In this document: piece by piece, positions 1-6,564 of the stretch
How the letters are laid out: every line of letters starts with the position of its first letter
Position numbering within the stretch: the first letter of the stretch is position 1
Assembly (NCBI GenBank): GCA_002405755.1
Contig: DHMK01000063.1
Span: forward strand, 570 to 11,339
Source of the DNA: Clostridiales bacterium UBA4644
Lineage (GTDB): Bacteria; Bacillota; Clostridia; Oscillospirales; Butyricicoccaceae
Reading direction: 5' to 3'
Length of the DNA stretch: 10,770 nucleotides
Program-made: the position numbers and the translations under genes
The notes under the pieces: generated by a model
Database searches by the model: none
What the model was told of the DNA's origin: nothing
The model's input: the letters and a program-made list of their open reading frames with translations, nothing else

Positions 1-131
1 ACCATGCTGTAGATCTGCTGAAAGATATTGCCGATGAACAGCGGAACGGCGAATGCCAGAATCACCTTTACGGAGTTTCCTTGCGTCATATCCATGACGC
101 GCATTTTGGGAGATGTGTTTTCGTTGCCCAT
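1..131 (-). CDS. MATE family efflux transporter, N-terminal fragment
   Basis: Partial gene: translation begins at an ATG at 131 (minus strand) and leaves the window at its left edge after 43 complete codons. The peptide starts with a short charged stretch (MGNENTSPKMRVMDMTQGN) followed by VKVILAFAVPLFIGNIFQQI and YSMV. A polar start, then the first membrane helix with P-L-x-x-G-N-x-x-Q-Q-x-Y, is typical of MATE (multidrug and toxin extrusion) Na+- or H+-driven exporters of Firmicutes. The start is supported by AGGAG about 10 bases upstream on the minus strand. It is divergent from the AraC-family regulator at 262, which may control it. The substrate cannot be told. Only the first helix is visible, so the family call rests on this segment. 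Confidence 0.8.
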   Translation of the reverse strand, partial: MGNENTSPKMRVMDMTQGNSVKVILAFAVPLFIGNIFQQIYSM

Positions 132-261
132 CGGAATATCACTCCTGCTCTTGACATGATCAATTCTATTTCAATACGGATATCATAGCAGGTCTGTCCG
201 AAATAGGATTGCTGATTCGTTGGATTTATGATAGAATCGTTATTAAAAGTGAGGTGCGGAT
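132..261. promoter_or_regulatory. Divergent promoter region between MATE and AraC genes
   Basis: A 130-bp intergenic region. Toward the AraC gene (plus), TTGCTG (209-214), a 17-bp spacer and TAGAAT (232-237) form a reasonable sigma-A promoter, followed by a GAGGTG ribosome binding site just before the ATG at 262. Toward the MATE gene (minus), a TAGAAT hexamer lies at 168-163 but without a convincing -35. An interrupted palindrome TTGA-N5-TCAA at 151-163 lies between the MATE -10 and its start codon, where a bound protein could block transcription. The plus-strand promoter is moderately supported; the operator role is a guess. Confidence 0.45.
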
Positions 262-1014
262 ATGGATGGAGCAGTGAATGAGAAAAAGCTGCGGTATATG
301 GAATACCTCCATCGGGAGACCGCAGACCGGCATCATACCAATACAGAGGACATGTACCAATACGACCTGCTGCGCATGGGCGATCCCAGAGCAGTGGAGG
401 AAGGCGTGCGGATGTTTTCTTCCGATCTGCCCGGTCACATTTCGGACGACCCTCTGCGCAATTACAAATATCTTTTTGTCGCCTCTATCACACTTGCCAG
501 CCGTGCTGCCATTGCTGGCGGGATGGATGCGGAGAGGGCGTACAACATCAGCGACCTTTTTATTCTGAAAATGGATACGCTGCAAACCGTTGAAGAGGTC
601 AAGGCGCTCCATGCGGAGATGTTCGCCTTTTACACAAGGGAAATGTCTGTGCTGGACAGGGCGGAGGTCTACTCCAAGCCGGTGATCCTGTGCATGGACT
701 ACATCTATAATCACCTGCATGAAACGATCCATGTGGATACGCTGGCGGAGCTGGTGGGCTTGAACCGGAGCTATGTCTCGACGCTCTTCAAAAAGGAAAC
801 GGGAACGTCCGTCTCGGAATACATTCTGTCCAAGCGGATGGAAGCGGCACAGAATATGCTGCGTTTTTCGGATTATACCTATGCGGAAATATCTGCGATC
901 CTGGCGTTCAGCTCTCAGAGCCACTTCAACCGGGTGTTTCGGGAGCAGACAGGATATACGCCGAAGGAGTTCCGGAATCGGTTCTTCCGTGATTCGCAAA
1001 CAGGGTATGATTAA
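262..1014 (+). CDS. AraC family transcriptional regulator
   Basis: A 250-residue protein with a C-terminal AraC-type DNA-binding domain of two helix-turn-helix units. The first covers about residues 158-180 (VDTLAELVGLNRSYVSTLFK), followed by ETGTSVSEYILSKRMEAA on the linker helix. The second covers about 207-230 (YAEISAILAFSSQSHFNRVF), ending in the hallmark GYTPKEFR. Residues 1-140 form a helical N-terminal domain without a recognisable sugar-binding cupin; similar uncharacterised domains occur in clostridial AraC proteins. Start ATG 262 has GAGGTG upstream. It is divergent from the MATE exporter (131-bp spacing), a common arrangement for a local regulator of drug or metabolite export. It could instead act on the iron-sulfur protein gene downstream. 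The ligand is unknown. The family call is firm. Confidence 0.93.
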   Translation: MDGAVNEKKLRYMEYLHRETADRHHTNTEDMYQYDLLRMGDPRAVEEGVRMFSSDLPGHISDDPLRNYKYLFVASITLASRAAIAGGMDAERAYNISDLFILKMDTLQTVEEVKALHAEMFAFYTREMSVLDRAEVYSKPVILCMDYIYNHLHETIHVDTLAELVGLNRSYVSTLFKKETGTSVSEYILSKRMEAAQNMLRFSDYTYAEISAILAFSSQSHFNRVFREQTGYTPKEFRNRFFRDSQTGYD

Positions 1015-1301
1015 ATATGTATCCGTCTCATAAACCTGACATCGGCAGGATGTTTCTTCTTTGATCATGACATCCCGCGGCTTGCCCTGCCAACGGCCAA
1101 GAAAACCGTTGACGCTTTTTGCGTTTCGGATCATGATCAACACAGAGAACAGGTATCTTTCCGCCTGTTTTCCCATGACCGCAACGCATACCACAGACGC
1201 TTCCGGGCCGCGTGGTCGCAACGGGCAAGCGAGGCCGCCATTCGCATTCCAGCCGAAAGCGTCGGAAACGGCTAAAGATCAATACAAATCATATTTTTTG
1301 T

Positions 1302-1323
1302 TTGTATATCTGCAGATACACAA
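1302..1323. promoter_or_regulatory. 22-bp palindrome, candidate activator site (CRP/FNR-like placement)
   Basis: The left half TTGTATATCTG (1302-1312) and the right half CAGATACACAA (1313-1323) pair at 10 of 11 positions; only 1306/1319 mismatch. Its centre (1312.5) is 29.5 bp upstream of the first base of the candidate -10, which corresponds to about -41.5 from the expected start site, the spacing of class II CRP/FNR-family activator promoters. The TTG...CAA ends over 22 bp also suit that family. The half-site sequence itself is not the classic FNR or CRP consensus, so the binding protein is unknown. Confidence 0.5.
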
Positions 1324-1341
1324 TTTTAAGGAGCTTCGGTG

Positions 1342-1347
1342 TATACT
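1342..1347 (+). promoter_or_regulatory. Candidate -10 element of iron-sulfur protein gene
   Basis: TATACT matches the sigma-A -10 consensus at five of six bases. The expected start site is near 1354, giving a leader of about 24 bases that contains AAGGAGGA (1363-1370). No recognisable -35 hexamer lies 17 bp upstream, which fits dependence on an activator bound at the palindrome 1302-1323. Confidence 0.5.
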
Positions 1348-1377
1348 GAAGCCAGGAAAAGCAAGGAGGACATCGCA

Positions 1378-2091
1378 ATGGTCAGAAAGATCATCCATAT
1401 CGACGAAGAAAAATGCAACGGGTGCGGGCTTTGTGTCAGCGCCTGCCATGAAGGAGCCATCGCTATCGTAGACGGCAAGGCCAAATTGGTCAGGGAGAAT
1501 TTCTGTGACGGTTTCGGTGACTGCCTGCCGGGATGCCCGACAGGCGCGATCACCTTCCAGGAGCGCGAGGCTCCCGAATACGACGAGAAAGCAGTGCAGG
1601 CAGCAAAGGAGAAAAAGCAGCTGGAAGCAATGAAGCACGCGCACTATATGGGCGGATGCCCCGGCTCCCGTACAGCGCAATTCAAGCGTGACGAAGCTGC
1701 GGCAGTCGCTTCCGTCGGAAAACCTGTTTCCCGGCTCGGCCAGTGGCCCTGCCAGATCAAGCTGGTGCCTACACAGGCTCCGTTCTTCGCCGGAGCGAAG
1801 CTGCTGATCGCGGCGGATTGCACAGCCTATGCCTACGCCAATATGCACGAGGACTTCATGAAGGGCAAAATCACGATCATCGGCTGCCCCAAGCTGGACG
1901 CGGTGGATTACACCGAGAAGCTGACTGCGATCATCCGTGATAACGACCTCAAGAGCGTGACCATCGTTCGGATGGAGGTGCCCTGCTGCGGCGGGCTGCA
2001 AAGAGCTGCGGAGATGGCGCTTCAGGCAAGCGGTAAGTTCATCCCGTGGCAGGTCGTTACGATCTCAAGGGATGGCAGGAGCTTAGAGTAA
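1378..2091 (+). CDS. 4Fe-4S ferredoxin-type protein with C-terminal cysteine domain
   Basis: A 237-residue protein. An N-terminal ferredoxin-like domain has a full first cluster motif C13-x2-C16-x2-C19-x3-C23. The second motif is C43-x5-C49-x3-C53-P, in which the usual second cysteine is Phe46, so that cluster has only three standard ligands. A Lys/Glu-rich helix (about 68-87) links to a C-terminal domain with further cysteines C94, C125, C148, C170 and a C203-C204-G-G motif. Such proteins are annotated in anaerobic Firmicutes as 4Fe-4S binding proteins; I recall them near hybrid-cluster protein genes, but none is seen here. A redox or electron-transfer role is likely, partner unknown. ATG 1378 is chosen over an in-frame GTG at 1339 because AAGGAGGA sits 7 bases upstream of the ATG and the GTG overlaps the promoter. 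Monocistronic, ending before a strong terminator. Confidence 0.87.
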   Translation: MVRKIIHIDEEKCNGCGLCVSACHEGAIAIVDGKAKLVRENFCDGFGDCLPGCPTGAITFQEREAPEYDEKAVQAAKEKKQLEAMKHAHYMGGCPGSRTAQFKRDEAAAVASVGKPVSRLGQWPCQIKLVPTQAPFFAGAKLLIAADCTAYAYANMHEDFMKGKITIIGCPKLDAVDYTEKLTAIIRDNDLKSVTIVRMEVPCCGGLQRAAEMALQASGKFIPWQVVTISRDGRSLE

Positions 2092-2133
2092 TGAAGCTAT
2101 CGCAGCGAGACGCGTCTTCTGCTCCATTTTGAG

Positions 2134-2171
2134 AAAGCTCACCGCCGATTCGGCGGTGAGCTTTTTGTTTT
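2134..2171 (+). terminator. Rho-independent terminator after iron-sulfur protein gene
   Basis: A 14-bp perfect stem (2134-2147 with 2151-2164, core GCTCACCGCCG / CGGCGGTGAGC), a 3-base ATT loop, and a T-rich tail that begins inside the stem and continues to 2171. It lies 42 bases past the stop codon at 2091 and insulates the TetR gene downstream. Confidence 0.93.
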
Positions 2172-2341
2172 ACCGGGAACCTATCGCGGGCGGGGGGGGA
2201 AGTCTGAGCAGCTTGCATCCGCAGGCGCTGCTGCCGCAGCTTTTACCTGCATCCCGCTTATGCTATGGCGCGACTATTCCGCGCGGTCCTGCCCTGGGCC
2301 GCACATCGACGCGGAACAGCGGCAAACAGGCTGAATTGCTG
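2172..2341. other. Intergenic spacer without recognisable gene
   Basis: Between the terminator and the TetR promoter I see no coding signal. The only local oddity is a run of eight G at 2192-2199. An open frame that crosses the terminator has no ribosome binding site and a low-complexity composition. Confidence 0.5.
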
Positions 2342-2382
2342 TTGACAGCGTCGGAATTGAGAAGTATACTATGGATATACTT
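2342..2382 (+). promoter_or_regulatory. Consensus promoter with overlapping operator of the TetR gene
   Basis: TTGACA (2342-2347), a 17-bp spacer and TATACT (2365-2370) form a near-perfect sigma-A promoter. Overlapping the -10 is a 21-bp interrupted palindrome: AAGTATA (2362-2368), seven bases, TATACTT (2376-2382). This position would block RNA polymerase when occupied and is typical of TetR autoregulation. The promoter is directly visible; that the adjacent TetR protein binds here is inference. Confidence 0.8.
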
Positions 2383-2401
2383 TTAAGAATTGAGGTTTAC
2401 A

Positions 2402-3046
2402 ATGGAGCAGGTAAGTAAAAAAGAGGCCATCGCCGCCCTGCATCGGGCGCGGATCATGGCAGCCGCCGAAGGGCTCTTCTCGGAAAAGGGCTATGAGCAG
2501 ACAACGATAGAGGACATTTCAAAGGCGTCTGAATACAGCCGACGCACGATCTACGCCTATTATGACAGCAAGGAGGACATTCTCCATCACATCATTGAAA
2601 CGGGCTTGCAGTCCTTAAAGGCGGATATTGAGAACGCGGTGAACAATCATGCCGGTTTTGTTGACGCCTGCCGCGCGGTATGCAGCGCGATGCGCCGTTA
2701 CAGAACGGAGTGTCCCCATTCCCTTGCGCCTTTGAAGCGTTCCGGCGCGGCGAAGATCGAGCAGCTGGCGATCTCAGATACGGTGAAGCGCATCCTCCGT
2801 CTCGGAACGGAGATCAACGGCATCCTTGAAGCGCTCCTTGTGCGCGGCCAGAAAAACGGCGAGGTGAGGAAGGATATCGTGCCTGTGCTGACGGTCTATG
2901 TGCTCTCCGCGAGCCTTGATTCGCTGCTTGCGCTTGCCGAAACAAAGGGAAGCTTCATTTGCGCGCAGAATGGCATGACCGAGGATGCGTTTCTCGACTA
3001 TGGATTCCGGCAGATCATCAATTCTATCCTTGAAGCACGGATCTGA
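2402..3046 (+). CDS. TetR/AcrR family transcriptional regulator
   Basis: A 214-residue protein with an N-terminal TetR DNA-binding domain (about residues 12-60). It reads A-R-I-M-A-A-A-E-G-L-F-S-E-K-G-Y, then T-T-I-E-D-I-S-K-A-S and the recognition part S-R-R-T-I-Y-A-Y-Y-D-S-K-E-D-I-L, the standard TetR signature. The C-terminal ligand-binding half is helical and poorly conserved, so the inducer is unknown. The start is the ATG at 2402, six bases after GAGG (2392-2395), rather than an in-frame TTG at 2390 that overlaps this site. The promoter carries an operator-like palindrome over the -10, suggesting autorepression. The methyltransferase begins 16 bp after the stop codon, so both are probably one operon derepressed by the same signal. 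Confidence 0.95.
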   Translation: MEQVSKKEAIAALHRARIMAAAEGLFSEKGYEQTTIEDISKASEYSRRTIYAYYDSKEDILHHIIETGLQSLKADIENAVNNHAGFVDACRAVCSAMRRYRTECPHSLAPLKRSGAAKIEQLAISDTVKRILRLGTEINGILEALLVRGQKNGEVRKDIVPVLTVYVLSASLDSLLALAETKGSFICAQNGMTEDAFLDYGFRQIINSILEARI

Positions 3047-3049
3047 TAT

Positions 3050-3054
3050 GGAGG
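3050..3054 (+). promoter_or_regulatory. Ribosome binding site deciding the methyltransferase start
   Basis: GGAGG lies 8 bases before the ATG at 3063. The alternative in-frame ATG at 3048 overlaps this site and has no good upstream sequence, so 3063 is the preferred start. Confidence 0.75.
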
Positions 3055-3062
3055 CCAACAGA

Positions 3063-4004
3063 ATGGATCATAAAGCCAGTATCACCGCCCTGATGAGCGC
3101 GTTCGGACGGGCGTTTCACGCAGAAAACGAAGAGCATCCGGTTTTCGCAGATCACCTTGCAAAAGAGCTGATGACGGAGGAAGAATATGCCGCCGTTCAG
3201 GGCTATATCCTGGGCGGAGCGCGGTTTTTTGAACCGGAGCTCGACCCCGCAGCTTTGCAGCCGAAGGAGCTGCTGCGCCGACTTGTGAATGTTCATATCG
3301 CGCCGTCGCCGCTCTGCCGCGCGGCCTATACGGAGAAGTCCTTACGGACTGCCGTTCTGACCGGAGCTAAACAGTATGTCATCCTCGGCGCAGGCATGGA
3401 TACCTTCCCGTTCCGGGAAAAAGCGTTCTTATCGAAGTACAAAGTGTTCGAGGTGGATCATCCTCTGACGCAGGCAGACAAGCTGGAACGGATCACCCGC
3501 GCCGGTTGGACGATTCCGGACAATCTCACCTTTGTCCCGGTGGATTTTACGAAGGACAGCCTGACGGAACAGCTGATCGCCGCTGGCTTTGACCCGTCCG
3601 TGAAGTCCTTTTTCTCATGGCTCGGTGTGACCTACTACCTTTCTGCGGAAGCAATCGACACGATGCTCTCCTCGCTCTCTGCGCTTTGCGCGGACGGCAG
3701 CTCCCTTGTGTTCGATCATCCGGACGAGAACTTCTTTAAGGCTCCCGAAAAGCGTGTGCAGAACACCGTTATGATGGCAAAAGCAGGCGGTGAACCGATG
3801 AAAACGGCGTTTTCTTATGCGGAGCTTGAAACGCTGCTGGAGAAGCACGGCTTTCTGATCTACGAGCTGTTGACGCCGGAGGATATTCAAAGGGACATCA
3901 TCGACAGGGCCGGGGCAGATATGAAAGCCTTTGAGCATGTCAATTACTGCCTTGCCGTCAGGAAAGGCGAAGCGGCAGGCTCACGCTTTTTTCGTCTTCG
4001 TTGA
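3063..4004 (+). CDS. Class I SAM-dependent methyltransferase (leucine carboxyl methyltransferase-like)
   Basis: A 313-residue protein of the LCMT-like class I methyltransferase family that also includes many O-methyltransferases of secondary metabolism. The SAM-binding glycine motif is Y-V-I-L-G-A-G-M-D-T-F-P-F-R (105-118). The acidic residue binding the ribose sits in F-E-V-D-H-P (129-134), and the helix after it is L-T-Q-A-D-K. A third block is F-S-W-L-G-V-T-Y-Y-L (184-193). The substrate is unknown, and small molecules are more likely than protein in bacteria. It is second in the TetR operon, which hints at an inducible modifying or detoxifying role. The conserved fold appears to end near N-Y-C-L-A-V-R-K (294-301). 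The last 12 residues are read from DNA antisense to the CotH gene, so the native stop may have been lost. Confidence 0.92.
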   Translation: MDHKASITALMSAFGRAFHAENEEHPVFADHLAKELMTEEEYAAVQGYILGGARFFEPELDPAALQPKELLRRLVNVHIAPSPLCRAAYTEKSLRTAVLTGAKQYVILGAGMDTFPFREKAFLSKYKVFEVDHPLTQADKLERITRAGWTIPDNLTFVPVDFTKDSLTEQLIAAGFDPSVKSFFSWLGVTYYLSAEAIDTMLSSLSALCADGSSLVFDHPDENFFKAPEKRVQNTVMMAKAGGEPMKTAFSYAELETLLEKHGFLIYELLTPEDIQRDIIDRAGADMKAFEHVNYCLAVRKGEAAGSRFFRLR

Positions 4005-5845
4005 TACAGGAGGGCGAAGAGCATCGCTGCGGCGAGGATCAGTCCGCAGAGCCCATACAGCGCCAGATCATTTGCCGCTGCCGCCTGTCCCGCGCTTCCA
4101 TCGGCGCCGGGAAGCTTCTCCATGGCCGGCGGGCCGGCGGTATCCTCTCCGCTGCGCTCCGGCAGCTGGGCGCTTTCATGCTGCGGTGTCTCCCGCGTTT
4201 TCTGTCCGCCGCCGGTATTCATACTGCCCATCACACTGAGATCCAGTGCGGAAGCGTCCACCAGCGCATCGCTGCCGCGCTGCTCTGCCTCGGTAGAGGG
4301 GATCGTTCCGTCCAGCTGGCCCTGTATGGACTCGCCCCGCAGCTTTACCACCTGATAGAGGGTATCGGCTGCCGCCAGATATTCCTCATAGGAATAGAAC
4401 GCGGTGGGGTCGGTCTCCACCAGCCCGTCGATCTGGCTGCGCACCCGGGTATAAAACGCGTCAAATCCGCCGCCGTCGATATACTCGCTCACAAGCTGCT
4501 GCAGATAGGCGTAATACTGGCTATGGTAAGTCTCGTTCTCCATCAGCGTATCGAAAAAATCCGTGCCCGCGAAGGCATTGTCGATGGCATCGTTCACGAC
4601 GCCGGCGGCGTCGCTGCCGCCGCCCATCCCGCCCAGGGCCAGATTATAATCCCAGGGGATCAGATTCAGCTGTCCGCCGGATTCATAGAGATAATAATTG
4701 TGCGCCATGGAGCCGGAAAGGCTGTCCTCATTGACGGAAAACACATGGACCGCCATGTAGCGCAGCAGGTTGTCGATGTCCATATGCTCTTCCAAGTCGT
4801 TGCCCTCCGAGATGCTTTTCAGGGCGGTCACCACCCGCTTATGGTCGGCCTTGGTGGTCTTTGTGACCTCGCCGTCCCAGATGGTCTCATAGCTATCCAG
4901 ATCGTCGTCCGTATAGTTCAGGTCTGCGCCGCCTCCGCCCATGGAGAAGCCGCCTCCACCGCCAAAGCCCATCGCCGGACGCTCCCCCGGCTCGCCCGAG
5001 GCCTCTGTCGAAGGCTCTGCTGCAGCAGCCCCCTCCGCTTCCGGCCTTTGGGTGGGATCAAAGCCCTCCGGCGGCTGTCCCGGGAAGCCGGCGGACTCCG
5101 TCGGATCGGCGCTTTCCGCTGCGCCCGGCGGCGTCCTGCCGCCGAAATCCATATCTCCGAAGTCCATATCTCCGGCCTTGAAGCCGCCGGAGTCTTTTCC
5201 GCCGCCGAGGTTCATGCTGTCCGGCTTATAGAGTTCTCCCTCCTGCGCGCCGTAATTGCGCAGCAGGAAGCTGTCCTCCACCGCCTCCAGCGCCAGATAA
5301 ACGCCCCAATATTCGCCGTTGACGGAGATCCTGGCGTAATTATAGAGGGAGGCATCCGCGCCCAGATACCGGTACATATCGTAGATCAGCGCCTCCTTCA
5401 TGTTGGTGGCGTCGGCGTAATTATTGTTCAGGATCAGCTTATCCAGCCCGAAGCAGGTCTGTCCCTCCACATAGTGATCAAACTCCAGCTTGAAGCTGTA
5501 GCGGTCGGTGGTGGGATCGCTGGCGATGGCAGAAAGACTGGTGTTGCCCTTGGGCCGAATGCCCACCCGATAAAAGGTCGTTCCGCCTATTTCCACATCG
5601 CACGGATAATATTCCTCCGCCGCGGCGTTTTCCAGCATGGCGCTCCAGTCGGCCTCCTCCATTCGGATATTGACGGTCAGGATGCTGTCGGTATCAAACA
5701 GCGCGCTTTCATATTCCATGGAAACGCCCATTCCGCCCGCCGCCGCCGTGATCTGATCGGAAAACGCGGCCGCGCAAAGGCATAGGCCGACAGCGGCCGC
5801 CATGACCGCAGCGATGATCTTCGTGATGTGTTTATGCGCGATCAC
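3944..5845 (-). CDS. CotH-type kinase, secreted and membrane-anchored
   Basis: A 633-residue CotH kinase family protein, an atypical protein kinase fold known from the Bacillus spore coat. An N-terminal hydrophobic segment (about 7-28, A-x-A-A-like) is a signal peptide or anchor. The kinase domain starts near residue 45; a conserved loop is R97-P-K-G-N-T-S, and the metal-binding region reads H-N-Y-Y-L-Y ... L-N-L-I-P-W-D-Y-N (382-401) with Asp399. A Gly/Pro/Glu-rich insert (about 210-310) splits the domain and contains a tandem DMDFG repeat. A Ser/Pro/Glu-rich stalk (about 540-593) leads to a membrane helix (594-614) and the basic tail RRRKKR, so the kinase probably faces outside. Start is GTG 5845 with a GGAGG upstream, 14 bp after the DUF4956 stop. 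The substrate is not shown; the Ser/Thr-rich lipoprotein at 9644 is a candidate. Confidence 0.93.
   Translation of the reverse strand: MIAHKHITKIIAAVMAAAVGLCLCAAAFSDQITAAAGGMGVSMEYESALFDTDSILTVNIRMEEADWSAMLENAAAEEYYPCDVEIGGTTFYRVGIRPKGNTSLSAIASDPTTDRYSFKLEFDHYVEGQTCFGLDKLILNNNYADATNMKEALIYDMYRYLGADASLYNYARISVNGEYWGVYLALEAVEDSFLLRNYGAQEGELYKPDSMNLGGGKDSGGFKAGDMDFGDMDFGGRTPPGAAESADPTESAGFPGQPPEGFDPTQRPEAEGAAAAEPSTEASGEPGERPAMGFGGGGGFSMGGGGADLNYTDDDLDSYETIWDGEVTKTTKADHKRVVTALKSISEGNDLEEHMDIDNLLRYMAVHVFSVNEDSLSGSMAHNYYLYESGGQLNLIPWDYNLALGGMGGGSDAAGVVNDAIDNAFAGTDFFDTLMENETYHSQYYAYLQQLVSEYIDGGGFDAFYTRVRSQIDGLVETDPTAFYSYEEYLAAADTLYQVVKLRGESIQGQLDGTIPSTEAEQRGSDALVDASALDLSVMGSMNTGGGQKTRETPQHESAQLPERSGEDTAGPPAMEKLPGADGSAGQAAAANDLALYGLCGLILAAAMLFALLYQRRRKKREPAASPFLTARQ
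5144..5173 (-). repeat. 15-bp tandem duplication in CotH linker
   Basis: Two adjacent 15-bp units (5144-5158 and 5159-5173) differ at one base and encode DMDFG twice. They lie in the low-complexity insert of the CotH kinase and probably arose by slippage. Confidence 0.85.
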
Positions 5846-5859
5846 GGTCCTCCCCTCCG

Positions 5860-6531
5860 TTACGAAAGATATTCGCCGCTGAAGCTGACCAGCGTTGCGT
5901 TTTCCACGCCGGGCAGCGCCGCGATCCGGTTGACAAAGCCGGTGGAGGCATCTCTGGTGCGAAGCTCCGCCGTCAGCTCGATACCGGTGGCCGTAATAGT
6001 CTTGGATTTGACGATGCAGCGGGCCGTCTCCTTTGCCAAAAGCGCCAGCACGGCAGTCTCCGCCGCTTCATCGGCGCAGCCGGCCACCAGGATATAGGGA
6101 TCATTGTGGATCCTGCGATTGGCAAACAGCAGCAGGATCACGCCGATGATGGCAGAGCCGATGACGGCCAGCGGGATCATACCCGCACCGATGACGATGC
6201 CCACCGCCAGCGACCAGAACAGAAATACGATCTCTACCGGCTCCTTGATGGCGGCGCGGAACCGGACGATGGACAGTGCGCCCACCATGCCCAGCGAAAG
6301 CACCACATTGGAGGTGACGGCCATGATGACCAGCGTCGTCACCAGAGACAGGCCCACCAGCGTCAGCGCAAAGCCGGCGGAATACATGACGCCGGTCAGG
6401 GTCTTCTTGTAGATGATAAAAATAAACAGACCGATCACCAGCGCCGCAGCCAGGCCGATCACGGTATCGAGAAGGGAAAATTCGGTGATGTTCTCCAGAA
6501 AGCTGGATTTGAAAATATCATTGAAGCTCAT
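5860..6531 (-). CDS. DUF4956 family membrane protein
   Basis: A 223-residue protein with hydrophobic segments at about 20-41, 48-71, 76-90, 100-117 and 118-137, followed by a soluble alpha/beta tail (about 145-223). The conserved loop G-A-L-S-I-V-R-F-R-A-A-I-K-E-P-V-E (84-100) is the signature of DUF4956. Proteins of this family typically sit next to VTC-type polyphosphate polymerase and CotH genes, as here, but their biochemical role is not established; a membrane partner for polymer transfer or for anchoring the VTC protein is inference. Start ATG 6531 has AAGGAG at 6545-6540. It lies 33 bp after the VTC stop and 14 bp before the CotH start, consistent with one transcript. Confidence 0.92.
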   Translation of the reverse strand: MSFNDIFKSSFLENITEFSLLDTVIGLAAALVIGLFIFIIYKKTLTGVMYSAGFALTLVGLSLVTTLVIMAVTSNVVLSLGMVGALSIVRFRAAIKEPVEIVFLFWSLAVGIVIGAGMIPLAVIGSAIIGVILLLFANRRIHNDPYILVAGCADEAAETAVLALLAKETARCIVKSKTITATGIELTAELRTRDASTGFVNRIAALPGVENATLVSFSGEYLS

Positions 6532-6564
6532 ATTGCGTTCTCCTTACTGTTTTATGATCGCCGG

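Larger units (their letters stand above)
1015..1377. other. Non-coding stretch with repeats and upstream region of iron-sulfur gene
   Basis: No gene could be supported in this 363-bp stretch; open frames on both strands lack ribosome binding sites and recognisable protein signatures. Visible structure: a weak hairpin ACATC/GATGT (1039-1053) followed by TTCTTCTTT, possibly a poor terminator for the AraC gene; a second small hairpin CAACGG/CCGTTG (1091-1111) followed after four bases by five T; and a 10-bp exact inverted repeat TTGATCATGA (1061-1070) / TCATGATCAA (1131-1140). The segment from about 1140 to 1280 is G+C-rich with no recognisable content. The last 80 bases hold the promoter of the next gene, listed separately. 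Confidence 0.5.

Noticed and set aside
226..1221. Long minus-strand open frame (331 codons) opposite the AraC gene
   Set aside because: It is antisense to a clear AraC-family protein, has no ribosome binding site and no recognisable domain.
1339..1377. GTG at 1339 as start of the iron-sulfur protein
   Set aside because: It overlaps the -10 element and lacks a ribosome binding site, while ATG 1378 has AAGGAGGA at ideal distance.
2192..2199. Run of eight G as a phase-variation tract
   Set aside because: It is not in a gene or between promoter elements, so slippage would have no obvious effect.
2129..2386. 85-codon plus-strand open frame between the terminator and the TetR gene
   Set aside because: It begins inside the terminator hairpin region, runs through the TetR promoter, and shows no homology signal or ribosome binding site.
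4001..5785. 594-codon plus-strand open frame opposite the CotH gene
   Set aside because: It arises from the high G+C and codon bias of the CotH gene; His/Gly/Arg-rich composition, no motif.
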